A stretch of DNA of 64,000 nucleotides from Methylomonas rapida. Lineage in GTDB: Bacteria > Pseudomonadota > Gammaproteobacteria > Methylococcales > Methylomonadaceae. Below, one piece after another: positions 1 to 12,144 of the stretch (position 1 is the stretch's first letter; the number at the start of each line of letters is the position of its first letter). Below the pieces are notes generated by a model. The model saw only the letters and a list, made by a program, of their open reading frames with translations. It made no database searches and had not been told where the DNA came from. The stretch covers positions 3,658,001 through 3,722,000 of the forward strand of contig NZ_CP113517.1 in the NCBI RefSeq assembly GCF_024360925.2, in the 5' to 3' direction. A program made the position numbers and the translations under genes.

Positions 1-1
1 G

Positions 2-469
2 CAAATCACCGAGCGCACCATCACGGCTCAAGGCCAAGCCCTCGTGCTACCGGATATCGAAATCGAAGGCTGGTGGACCAGTCTGCCGGTGGCCGATTAC
101 GACGATGCCATGGTTATTGCCCTCTATCGCGACCATGCCACCGCTGAACAATTCCACAGCGAATTCAAGACCGATCTGGATATCGAGCGCCTGCCATCCG
201 GCAAGTTTGCCACCAACGACCTGATCATGAGCCTCAGCGCCTATAGCTACAACATCCTGCGCTGGATAGGCCTGATCGGCTTGCTGGGCGAACAAAGCCC
301 GGTCAGGCATCCTGCCAAGCGGCGGCGTATCAAAACCGTGATCCAGGAACTGATGTATCTGGCCGCGCGACTCATCCGTAGCGGGCACCGGCTGAAGCTG
401 CGCTTTTCACAGAGCTGTCCCGGTTTCATCGCTTTTGAATCCACCTACGCCAAACTCGCCGCCGGCTAG
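2..469 (+). pseudogene. IS1380-like transposase, C-terminal part (cut by window edge)
   Basis: The reading frame is open from the first bases of the window, so the start lies outside it. The visible part carries the last catalytic segment of a DDE transposase (YRDHATAEQFHSEFK, with the Y-x2-R...E pattern of the IS4/IS1380 clan), followed by the helical C-terminal tail typical of IS1380. It would have cut and joined an insertion sequence. I could not identify a terminal inverted repeat downstream, so whether the element is intact is unknown. It lies next to other mobile debris (toxin-antitoxin pair, integrase stub). Confidence 0.75.
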
Positions 470-772
470 CGACTGATCGCTCTGCCATCGATAGCACAAC
501 GCCGCAAATTCACAGTGGCTTGGGAATCCTGCGCCTAAAGTCCATCAAATTGAATCATGCAGGGAAAATATTCCAGATAATACGCTGCATTTCTAGCCGT
601 TAAACTCGATTGCCCGGACCACACTTTTAAATTCAGCGAATTTTGGAAGAGTATGACGAATAAAAGGTCTGGCAATATGTGGAGTCACGGATTCAGGTGT
701 TTTATAAAGAAATTATTTTTCTGATTGAAAATAGGGTACGCGCAAAAGGTGGGCTTACCTGGGAATGGACAT
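470..772. other. Intergenic stretch without a gene
   Basis: I see no convincing reading frame or RNA here. The stretch is AT-richer than its surroundings and probably holds the right end of the insertion sequence and decayed flanking DNA. Confidence 0.4.
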
Positions 773-793
773 AAAAAAACCGGGCTGCCCCGG
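773..793 (-). terminator. Rho-independent terminator of the hicA-like gene
   Basis: Read on the minus strand, a CCGGG / CCCGG stem with a 4-nt loop is followed by a run of seven T. It lies 10 nt past the toxin stop codon. Confidence 0.7.
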
Positions 794-802
794 CCTGTAA
801 AA

Positions 803-997
803 TTAAAACTGCTTATCTAAACCGGCTTGTTGAAGCGCGGCGTTTGCGGTGTGTCTCGACTTGATTTTGCCATCAACGACAAAGTTCTTTTGCGACACTG
901 GACTGAACCAGATTTCATGATCTCCTTTGCCTTGGCGAACAAAGTAGCAGCCCTGGGCTTTCAAAACCTTTTTGAGTAGTGGGGTAAAGTCTCCCAT
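803..997 (-). CDS. HicA-family mRNA interferase toxin
   Basis: This is a 64-residue dsRBD-like protein of the HicA family, which cleaves mRNA when its antitoxin is lost. The family pattern is visible: an N-terminal helix ending in a G-C-Y-F-V-R-Q strand, then the catalytic His27 in GDHEIW, and a C-terminal QQAGL helix. The start is taken at the ATG whose A is also the last base of the antitoxin stop (TGATG), which implies translational coupling; a TTG one codon upstream is the alternative. The antitoxin gene comes first and the toxin second, as in many DUF1902-HicA pairs. Both sit in a small mobile remnant beside radC. Confidence 0.75.
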   Translation of the reverse strand: MGDFTPLLKKVLKAQGCYFVRQGKGDHEIWFSPVSQKNFVVDGKIKSRHTANAALQQAGLDKQF

Positions 998-1230
998 CAA
1001 TGCGCGTGGGTTCTGGTTGTCATAAAGCCATCCAGCATAAACGGCAATTCATCCCCGGTCAGCTCTTGGTGGTTCAACGCCATCAATTCCGGTATGACGA
1101 TTTTTAGCCGCTCTATCAAGCCGTCAATGGTACTTGCCTCGATTGCCAGCCCGGCGACGTCATTACTGGTTGCTACCCACACATGGGCTTCTTCATCCCA
1201 TTGGGCGCTGATCTTTAACGGTTGATTCAT
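997..1230 (-). CDS. DUF1902 / HicB-like antitoxin
   Basis: This 77-residue acidic protein has the short partial RNase H-like fold of HicB/DUF1902 antitoxins (start MNQPLKISAQWDEEAHVWVA, then a D-V-A-G-L-A-I-E-A segment). It should bind and neutralise the HicA-like toxin whose gene overlaps its stop by one base. The start at 1230 is chosen because the family begins with this beta strand; in-frame starts at 1266 and 1296 would add a hydrophobic leader that does not fit. No separate DNA-binding domain is visible, so autoregulation is uncertain. Confidence 0.7.
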   Translation of the reverse strand: MNQPLKISAQWDEEAHVWVATSNDVAGLAIEASTIDGLIERLKIVIPELMALNHQELTGDELPFMLDGFMTTRTHAH

Positions 1231-1306
1231 GGCGGCTTTGGTTTTTAGTAGAAAGGTTCCAACCATAGCAAATAGGACAGAGTGAAGCAATTGCATAAAA
1301 TGGCAT

Positions 1307-1326
1307 AAAAAACCGGGTTTTCCCGG
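1307..1326 (-). terminator. Rho-independent terminator behind the integrase stub
   Basis: On the minus strand, CCGGG-AAAA-CCCGG is followed by six T. Its position 9 nt past the stub stop suggests it ended a once longer or rearranged integrase transcript. It closely resembles the terminator at 773-793. Confidence 0.65.
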
Positions 1327-1334
1327 TCTGATTA

Positions 1335-1439
1335 TTACATAATCACATTGGGCTTTAGCCCCTCGCCATCGTCTTTAGCCTCAAAACGCACGTCATTTTT
1401 TATCCAGGCGCGAATCCCTTTGTCGTTCATCTTGCCCAT
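1335..1439 (-). pseudogene. Tyrosine integrase, N-terminal stub only
   Basis: The 34 codons begin MGKMNDKGIRAWIKNDVRFE and reach A-K-D-D-G-E-G-L. This matches the start of the arm-binding (DUF4102-like) domain of phage and island integrases, where D-G-x-G-L-x-L normally follows. The match ends at that point and the frame stops a few codons later, so the core and catalytic domains are missing. It lies immediately downstream of radC on the same strand and is probably the scar of an excised or decayed genomic island. Confidence 0.55.
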
Positions 1440-1524
1440 GCTCAACACGCGTAAAAAACCATATTCCGCCCATTCAGTGGATGCGGAAAAGTTAAGCCTG
1501 TAAAGAAACGTCTGTGACGGTCCG

Positions 1525-2199
1525 CTACAGCAAACCATTCTCGGCAAACGAAAAAGGCTGACCATCGCCGACGATAAAGTGATCGAGTACGCGAATATCG
1601 AATAAAGCCAGCGCCTGTTTCAGTTTGTCGGTGATTTGCCGGTCGGCCTGGCTGGGTTCGTTGATACCGGACGGATGATTATGGGCAAAGATTACCGCCG
1701 CCGCATGATGAAACAAGGCCCTTTTCGCCACTTCGCGCGGATAGACGCTGGCACCGTCTATCGTGCCGCGGAATAATTCTTCCCATTGAATGACCCGATG
1801 TTGATTGTCCAGAAACAGGCAGGCGAATACTTCGTAGCTATAGCCTCGCAACTGGACACTGAGATAGGCCCGGGTAATATCGGGGCTGGTCAACGCATTA
1901 CCGCGTTGCAGAATTTCGGAAAAATGCCGGCGGGCCATTTCCAGCACCGCTTGCAGCTGGGCATATTTGGCGTCGCCCAGGCCGTGGCTCTGACAAAATC
2001 GCTCGCGTTCCGCGCCCAACAAGCCGCGCAAGGAACCGTACTCTCTGAGCAGTTCGCGCGCCATATCCACTGCCGTTTTCCCCGCTATGCCGGTGCGCAG
2101 AAAAATGGCTAATAACTCGGCATCGGTCAGCGCAGCCGCACCGCGTTGCAATAATTTTTCCCGCGGCCGCTCGTCGGCGGGCCAATCCTTGATGCTCAT
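1525..2199 (-). CDS. radC: RadC family JAMM-domain protein
   Basis: This 224-residue protein is full length for RadC/UPF0758. The N-terminal third has the helix-hairpin-helix-like region (starting [17 protein letters not shown]). The C-terminal half has the JAMM metalloprotease-like motif H-N-H-P-S-G...D at about residues 172-185 ([15 protein letters not shown]). The function of chromosomal RadC is not settled; the family was once linked to DNA repair and is often found near mobile DNA. It is divergent from coaBC. The integrase stub ends close to its 3' side, so this is a likely integration site. Confidence 0.9.
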   Translation of the reverse strand: MSIKDWPADERPREKLLQRGAAALTDAELLAIFLRTGIAGKTAVDMARELLREYGSLRGLLGAERERFCQSHGLGDAKYAQLQAVLEMARRHFSEILQRGNALTSPDITRAYLSVQLRGYSYEVFACLFLDNQHRVIQWEELFRGTIDGASVYPREVAKRALFHHAAAVIFAHNHPSGINEPSQADRQITDKLKQALALFDIRVLDHFIVGDGQPFSFAENGLL

Positions 2200-2261
2200 A
2201 CGTCGCTCCAGTCCATTAAAACGATTTTAAGCATAGAAGAATCGGGGCGAGTTTGCCATAA

Positions 2262-3497
2262 TTGCCCCATTTTGAATCAAGGGATGCAATCATCGACACG
2301 CGAATCTTATTAGGCGTTTGCGGCGGCATTGCCGCTTACAAATCGGCGGAACTGGTGCGCTTGCTGCGTAAACGTCATTGCGAAGTCCGGGTCGTCATGA
2401 CCGCTTCCGCCCGGCAATTCGTGACGCCCTTAACCTTCCAGGCCTTGAGCGGCAATCCGGTACATACCGAGCTGTTCGATGCCAACCAAGAGCAGACAAT
2501 GAGTCATATTCATCTGGCGCGCTGGGCCGATTTACTGATCATCGCGCCGGCCAGCGCCAACACCGTGGCCAAAATGGCCCACGGCCTGGCTGACGACTTG
2601 CTCTCGACCTTGTATCTGGCGGCGGAATGCCCTGTTTACATAGCCCCGGCGATGAATCAGGCCATGTGGCATAAAGCCGCAACGCAGGACAATATCGCCC
2701 GTTTGCGTCAATACGGTGTCAGCATCATCGGCCCCGCGGCCGGCGAACAGGCTTGCGGCGAACAGGGGTTTGGCAGAATGAGCGAACCCGAGCAGATTTG
2801 CGAGCAAATCCTTGCCCAAACCGGTCAGGCGACATTAGCCGGCGTCAGCGTGGTGATCAGCGCAGGGCCTACCCGCGAGCCCTTGGACCCCGTCCGCTTC
2901 ATCAGCAACCGCAGTTCCGGCAAGATGGGTTATGCGCTGGCGGAAGCCGCATTGCGAGTCGGCGCCAATGTCACCCTCATCAGCGGGCCGGTTAATTTAC
3001 CGCCCCCTAGCGGCGTCAAGCTAGTAAAAGTTGAAACCGCTCAACAAATGTACGATGCCGTGCTCAGCCAAAGCGGGCAATGTGATATTTATATCGGTGC
3101 CGCCGCAGTGGCCGACTATAGACCATCGCAGATCGAAGCGCGCAAGATCAAAAAGCAACACGACCATGGCGTCATTACACTGGAAAAAAATCCGGACATC
3201 ATCGCTGCGGTAGCAGATCAACCCAACAGGCCCTTCGTCGTAGGCTTTGCAGCGGAAACCGACGATTTGGAAAATTATGCCACCGGCAAGCTGCGCAGCA
3301 AGAAATTGGACATGATCGCCGCCAACTGGGTCGGACAACACGAAGGCGGCTTCGATAGCGACAACAATGCCTTGCAAGTCTATTGGTCCGGCGGCAGTCA
3401 ACACCTGCCGATGACCGACAAACACCACCTGGCAGAACAACTGCTGACGCTGATAAGCGAGAAATTTCATGAAAAAAATACAACTCAAGCTTCTTGA
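2262..3497 (+). CDS. coaBC: Bifunctional phosphopantothenoylcysteine decarboxylase / phosphopantothenate-cysteine ligase
   Basis: Two steps of coenzyme A synthesis lie in one cytoplasmic chain of about 411 residues. The CoaC half (to about residue 195) shows the FMN-binding start [11 protein letters not shown] and the P-A-M-N-Q-x-M-W loop. The CoaB half shows [13 protein letters not shown] and the lysine region K-K-Q-H...L-E-K-N-P-D-I. An in-frame TAA lies directly before the TTG at 2262, and no ATG follows before the conserved start, so a TTG (or a rarer codon) must be used. The gene overlaps dut by 29 bases, as in Pseudomonas-type coaBC-dut-algC-argB clusters. Confidence 0.92.
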   Translation: MPHFESRDAIIDTRILLGVCGGIAAYKSAELVRLLRKRHCEVRVVMTASARQFVTPLTFQALSGNPVHTELFDANQEQTMSHIHLARWADLLIIAPASANTVAKMAHGLADDLLSTLYLAAECPVYIAPAMNQAMWHKAATQDNIARLRQYGVSIIGPAAGEQACGEQGFGRMSEPEQICEQILAQTGQATLAGVSVVISAGPTREPLDPVRFISNRSSGKMGYALAEAALRVGANVTLISGPVNLPPPSGVKLVKVETAQQMYDAVLSQSGQCDIYIGAAAVADYRPSQIEARKIKKQHDHGVITLEKNPDIIAAVADQPNRPFVVGFAAETDDLENYATGKLRSKKLDMIAANWVGQHEGGFDSDNNALQVYWSGGSQHLPMTDKHHLAEQLLTLISEKFHEKNTTQAS

Positions 3498-3924
3498 TCC
3501 AAGATTAGGCAACGAGATTGCGCTGCCGAGCTACGCCACGCACGGCTCGGCTGGTCTCGATCTTCGCGCTTGCCTGGAACAGGCTATTACCTTGCAACCC
3601 GGCGAATCGACGCTGATCCCGACCGGCCTGGCAATTCATATCGCCGATCCGCATTTGGCGGCCGTGATATTACCGCGTTCCGGCTTGGGTCATAAACACG
3701 GCATCGTGCTGGGCAACCTGGTGGGCTTGATCGATTCGGATTATCAAGGCCAAGTGTTCGTATCCTGCTGGAATCGTGGCAGTAATGCGTTTACCATCGA
3801 AATCGGCGAGCGCATTGCCCAAATGGTGTTCGTGCCCGTGGTGCAAGCAGAATTCGAATGCGTAACCGAATTCGAGGAAACCCACCGCGGCAGCGGCGGC
3901 TTCGGCCATTCCGGCCGACATTGA
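3469..3924 (+). CDS. dut: dUTP diphosphatase
   Basis: The 151-residue trimeric enzyme hydrolyses dUTP to dUMP, keeping uracil out of DNA and supplying dTMP synthesis. All five dUTPase motifs can be read: GSAGLDLRA near residue 27, [10 protein letters not shown], then [10 protein letters not shown]-x-R-I-A-Q-M, and the glycine-rich C-terminal arm [10 protein letters not shown]. The start lies inside the 3' end of coaBC, so the two are probably translationally coupled. Confidence 0.95.
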   Translation: MKKIQLKLLDPRLGNEIALPSYATHGSAGLDLRACLEQAITLQPGESTLIPTGLAIHIADPHLAAVILPRSGLGHKHGIVLGNLVGLIDSDYQGQVFVSCWNRGSNAFTIEIGERIAQMVFVPVVQAEFECVTEFEETHRGSGGFGHSGRH

Positions 3925-3946
3925 GGCAACCAGCGGAGAGCAAAGC

Positions 3947-8453
<4,507 letters not shown>

Positions 8454-8464
8454 ATCGGCTTGGA

Positions 8465-9043
8465 TTAACTTAACAGGCTCGCCAAGTCATGCAGCGGCGG
8501 CAAAATCATCATTTTTGCCAGTTGCAGCAAAACCAACGCGACCAGGGGTGACAAATCGATGCCGCCAAGATCCGGTATCAAGCGGCGGCAGACATTCAAC
8601 AAGGGGTCGGTCAAACTATAAAGCAGCGACGACGCGCCGCTATAACTGCCCTGCGCAAACCAGCTCAAAATGGCGCCGGCAAAAATCGCATAGATGAAAA
8701 TGTCCATCACCATTTTCAACAAGTCGGTAAAGGAAAGTACCGTCAATGCCACGATGCTTATCGTCAAACCTTTGATGGCCAGAATCGCGAAATTGGCGAC
8801 TATCTGCAACAACAAAGCCAATACCAATGAGGAAGAATCGATGCGTCCGACCGCCGGGATGAAGCGGCGCATCATGCGCAAGGGCGGATGCGTGATCTTG
8901 ACCAGAAATTGCGAGATCGGGTTGTAAAAATCGGACTGGGTCCATTGCAGCAAAAAGCGCAACATCACCGCGAGGATGTACAGTGAGAACATGGTGTCTA
9001 TCAAAAACACCACCGGGTCGGTCATGTAATTAGAACCCATCAA
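8465..9043 (-). CDS. yggT: YggT family membrane protein
   Basis: The 192-residue inner-membrane protein has two YggT repeats; each has two hydrophobic helices around a P-L-L-N/P-x-R-R-x-I-P loop (PPLRMMRRFIPAVGR and PLLNVCRRLIPDLGG). The family is linked to osmotic tolerance and to cell-division regions, without a firm biochemical role. Its ATG overlaps the proC stop by four bases, the standard proC-yggT arrangement. Confidence 0.88.
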   Translation of the reverse strand: MMGSNYMTDPVVFLIDTMFSLYILAVMLRFLLQWTQSDFYNPISQFLVKITHPPLRMMRRFIPAVGRIDSSSLVLALLLQIVANFAILAIKGLTISIVALTVLSFTDLLKMVMDIFIYAIFAGAILSWFAQGSYSGASSLLYSLTDPLLNVCRRLIPDLGGIDLSPLVALVLLQLAKMMILPPLHDLASLLS

Positions 9044-9867
9044 TTGGCTCCCAGTTGTTTGGACATCTCTACGGAACGATCCTTGGCGGCCAGCAAGGCC
9101 TTGGCCACCAACTCGGAAAAGCCGTGCTGTTGGAAAGTCTCGATAGCCTTTTGCGTCGTGCCGCCCGGCGAAGTGACCCGCTCGCGCAATTGGGTCGGCG
9201 ACTCGGAAGATTCCAGCGCAATCTTGGCCGCACCCAAAGCGGTTTGCTGTACCAGCAAGCGGGCGGTATGTTCGTTCAAACCCATCTCGATGGCGGCTTT
9301 TTCCATCGCTTCCATCATCAAAAAGAAATAAGCCGGCCCACTACCGGAAACCGCCGTGACGGCGTCCAACTGACTTTCGTCATCCACCCACAACGCAAGC
9401 CCAACCGCGCGCAAGATGTTTTCGGCCTGATCTTTTTGTTCTTCGTCGACATTGGCGTTGGCATGCAGCGCGGTCGCTCCGGTTAGCACCAACGCCGGCG
9501 TATTCGGCATGCAGCGCACGATGGCGACATCACCACCCAGCCACAGAGCCAAGCTGGTTTGGGAAATGCCGGCCGCAATCGAAACCACCAGGGATTTTTT
9601 TTGCCGTATCAACGGGGCAATTTCCAGCGCCACTTCCCGCAAAATTTGCGGTTTGACCGCAAGCACGACCACGTCCACTTCCTGCACGATTTTGGCATTG
9701 TCCGGCGAAACGTTGACATTGAGCCTGTCGCGATGGGCCTGCAGCGCATCCGCGGAGGTATCCGACACCCAAATCTGTTGCGGTGAATGGCCACTGGCGA
9801 TGAGCCCGCTGATCAGGCTGGTTGCCATGTTGCCGCCACCAATAAAACCGATTGTTCTTGTGTTCAT
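9040..9867 (-). CDS. proC: Pyrroline-5-carboxylate reductase
   Basis: Last step of proline synthesis, NAD(P)H dependent, cytoplasmic. The 275-residue chain opens with the Rossmann motif GFIGGGNMATSLI. The C-terminal dimer domain carries the conserved V-T-A-V-S-G-S-G-P-A-Y-F and the T-S-P-G-G-T-T substrate loop. It is full length and starts with ATG. Another proline gene, proB, lies at 40.7 kb. Confidence 0.95.
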   Translation of the reverse strand: MNTRTIGFIGGGNMATSLISGLIASGHSPQQIWVSDTSADALQAHRDRLNVNVSPDNAKIVQEVDVVVLAVKPQILREVALEIAPLIRQKKSLVVSIAAGISQTSLALWLGGDVAIVRCMPNTPALVLTGATALHANANVDEEQKDQAENILRAVGLALWVDDESQLDAVTAVSGSGPAYFFLMMEAMEKAAIEMGLNEHTARLLVQQTALGAAKIALESSESPTQLRERVTSPGGTTQKAIETFQQHGFSELVAKALLAAKDRSVEMSKQLGAN

Positions 9868-9963
9868 AGCATGTAGTTAATTTTTAAATCCAATGATCGA
9901 TTAGTGAGGTTAAACGCATTCTACATGACTATGGAGGCGCTGGAGCAAATCTCAAGTGCCGTT

Positions 9964-10212
9964 TCAATGTTCTAGCAGGTGCCGGAGGCGAATGCCGGCT
10001 AACTCCAAACAGACCATATAAGCAGCATGGCCTATCAGCAACGCCAGACTCAGCCCCTGGCCAGCGCGATAACTGGGCTGGGCAAACAATGGCGAAAACC
10101 AGATGGCCGCCCCGATCATGCAGAGGTTAAGAAACACCGGCCGCACGCGTTCAAGATCGCCCCCGGCGAAAACCGTCAGTGTGATGAACAGCAAATACAG
10201 TTGTCTGCTCAA
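9964..10212 (-). CDS. Small membrane protein, unknown
   Basis: I do not recognise this 82-residue frame. It would have two hydrophobic helices, around FLNLCMIGAAIWFSPLFA and LSLALLIGHAAYMVCLELA, separated by a short polar loop. It starts with TTG a few bases after an AAAAGGGG Shine-Dalgarno-like run. It lies between proC and rpsT, and its 5' end is close to the rpsT promoter. It could be a real small inner-membrane protein; chance is not excluded. Confidence 0.45.
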   Translation of the reverse strand: MSRQLYLLFITLTVFAGGDLERVRPVFLNLCMIGAAIWFSPLFAQPSYRAGQGLSLALLIGHAAYMVCLELAGIRLRHLLEH

Positions 10213-10240
10213 GCCCCTTTTCCTGACGCATTAAAAGAGG

Positions 10241-10269
10241 TTGACAATCATAGCATCCAAAAAGATAAT
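10241..10269 (+). promoter_or_regulatory. Sigma-70 promoter of rpsT
   Basis: A perfect -35 TTGACA (10241-10246), a 17-nt spacer and a -10 GATAAT (10264-10269) lie 37 nt before the rpsT start codon. It is the clearest sigma-70 promoter in the window. Confidence 0.8.
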
Positions 10270-10306
10270 GTGCGGTTTCTAATCCACTCGAATGAACTGA
10301 TACTTT

Positions 10307-10570
10307 ATGGCTAATTCACCACAAGCTAAAAAAAGAGCGCGTCAGGCAGAGAAAAGCCGTATTCGCAATGCCGGACAGCGCAGCAACCTTCGCACTTTCA
10401 TCAAGAAAGTCATCGCTGCCGTCAGAGCTGGCGATAAAGAGCAAGCCCAAGCCGCGTTCAAATCCGCCGTACCCGTTATTGACTCAGCCGTCAACAAAGG
10501 CGTGATTCACAAAAACAAAGCCGCTCGCAGCAAAAGCAGACTCAACGACAAACTGCGCGCCATGGCGTAA
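10307..10570 (+). CDS. rpsT: 30S ribosomal protein S20
   Basis: The 87-residue very basic three-helix protein binds 16S rRNA early in small-subunit assembly. The opening MANSPQAKKRARQAEKSR and the ending A-A-R-S-K-S-R-L-N are diagnostic. It is a single-gene unit with its own strong promoter and a strong terminator. Confidence 0.97.
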   Translation: MANSPQAKKRARQAEKSRIRNAGQRSNLRTFIKKVIAAVRAGDKEQAQAAFKSAVPVIDSAVNKGVIHKNKAARSKSRLNDKLRAMA

Positions 10571-10597
10571 TCGCTGAACGGGCGACAAATACCTAAA

Positions 10598-10630
10598 AGG
10601 CTGATGCCGTAATGGCATCGGCCTTTTTTA
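10598..10630 (+). terminator. Rho-independent terminator of rpsT
   Basis: An 11-base hairpin (AGGCTGATGCC / GGCATCGGCCT, one mismatch) with a 5-nt loop ends in six T. Confidence 0.85.
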
Positions 10631-10719
10631 TGCTCGTCGATTGGCTTGGCACGAACGACAAAAGCCTACCGACAGGAGCCGCCCGAAGGCAAGCTCATGG
10701 GCTTGCCTCTATCGGTTAG

Positions 10720-12042
10720 TCATTTTTTTGGCTTGACCGGCGTCACTTCGAGATCGAAACTGCTCTTGATGCGTTTCGCGACCGAGTTGGTTTCCTTTTT
10801 ATTCTTGAACGGCCCGGCAACGACCTGAAACGCACCGTCTTTCTCGATTTTACGAGCCGGGATTTGCGGCCCCAAGTGATTCAGCATCGCGGCGAGCTTT
10901 TCCGCCTCGACCTCGTTATCAAAAGTGGGCGTCAGAATCGACCAATCATGCTCGGTCAATTCATTAGGGATTGGTTGGCCATATAGACGTTCGGGATGGG
11001 CGATCCTGATCGCCTCGGCGCTCAATTGCGCCAGATCGGGACCTCCCTGCAACACCGGGGTCGGAATGCCATCGGCACGGCTCAAGATCGTATCGACCCG
11101 CAGCCAATCCACGCTAGCGCCTTTTTCCGCGGCCAGCTTTTCCAGTTTTTCCCGCACCTTTTTTTGCAGACTCTTGTCCTGCTTTGCCCATTTGCCCAAT
11201 GGCTGATGCGCCTCCAAATACAACATATCCTGATCCCAGGCCGCCAGATAAGGTTGGTGCACGATACGCACCGGCGTACCGACATCGACCTGCTCGAACA
11301 AGGTCTCGACATCTTCCGGGTAAAGCTGGACGCAACCGTGACTGACTTGCATCCCTATGCCGTAGGGCTTGTTGGTGCCATGGATCAGATAGCCGGTAAA
11401 CCCCAGCGGCATGGCATATTCACCCAGCGGGTTATCTGGCCCGGAAGGCATGACTTTAGGCAACGGCTCACCCAAGGCTTCATGTTCGCGCTGTATGGAT
11501 TCCGGCACGGTCCAAGCCGGCTTGGCTCTTTTGGCGACGATTTTAGTCGCACCCAGTGGTGTATTCCAGCCATCGCGGCCGATACCAACCGGATAGGTCC
11601 GCACCTGGCGCTGATTTTTCGGGTAATAAAACATCCGCATATTGGCCAGATTCAACACGATGCCGTTACGGGGCGCTTCGGGCAATATGAATTGCAGCGG
11701 CAACAGCACCGTTTGATTGTCATTCAAGGCCCACGGGTCCAGCTGCGGATTGGCAATGGCAATATCGGTAAAGCCCAAACCGAAATGCCGCGCCAAGTCG
11801 GACAAGGTATCGTCATCCCGGCTTTCTATCGTGGCCAGCGCCCCCACCACGGCCTGTTCCTGGCTCAGCGCAAAATCGTGGCTTTCGACGTTTTCGGCCT
11901 TGCCGGTCGTTACGATCAAGGGCTGATGCTCCTGAGCGATGAAGGATAGGGTCTGACAACCGTCGAGGAAGAAGCTCAATGCGAGTAAACTCAAGCCCCG
12001 CTTGAAGCGGCGGCGACTGAAATGATCTGAAGATAAAGCCAT
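10720..12042 (-). CDS. L,D-transpeptidase (YkuD) lipoprotein with SPOR-like C-terminus
   Basis: The 440-residue envelope enzyme is of the ErfK/YbiS type, which cross-links peptidoglycan or attaches lipoproteins to it. It has a likely lipoprotein signal (L-D-G-C near residue 29), a LysM-like segment at about 75-115, and the YkuD domain with the active motif H-G...S-H-G-C (IHGTNKPYGIGMQ then VSHGCVQLY). A C-terminal SPOR-like repeat follows (AFQVVAGPFKNKKETNSVAK). SPOR domains bind denuded glycan at division sites, so septal placement is possible. The gene stands alone between rpsT and the sucrose operon. Confidence 0.85.
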   Translation of the reverse strand: MALSSDHFSRRRFKRGLSLLALSFFLDGCQTLSFIAQEHQPLIVTTGKAENVESHDFALSQEQAVVGALATIESRDDDTLSDLARHFGLGFTDIAIANPQLDPWALNDNQTVLLPLQFILPEAPRNGIVLNLANMRMFYYPKNQRQVRTYPVGIGRDGWNTPLGATKIVAKRAKPAWTVPESIQREHEALGEPLPKVMPSGPDNPLGEYAMPLGFTGYLIHGTNKPYGIGMQVSHGCVQLYPEDVETLFEQVDVGTPVRIVHQPYLAAWDQDMLYLEAHQPLGKWAKQDKSLQKKVREKLEKLAAEKGASVDWLRVDTILSRADGIPTPVLQGGPDLAQLSAEAIRIAHPERLYGQPIPNELTEHDWSILTPTFDNEVEAEKLAAMLNHLGPQIPARKIEKDGAFQVVAGPFKNKKETNSVAKRIKSSFDLEVTPVKPKK

Positions 12043-12144
12043 GATGGGATGCGAAACATTGTAAAACGTAAAAAATAGCCGCTTTTAGACAAAATGTTTT
12101 GCTTTTAACCAAACTCTAATTTTCGGATCATCGCTTTACTGTCT

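Noticed and set aside
2285..2314. ATG at about 2284 as the coaBC start
   Set aside because: It lies in another frame and stops after nine codons; only the TTG at 2262 opens the coaBC frame after an in-frame stop.
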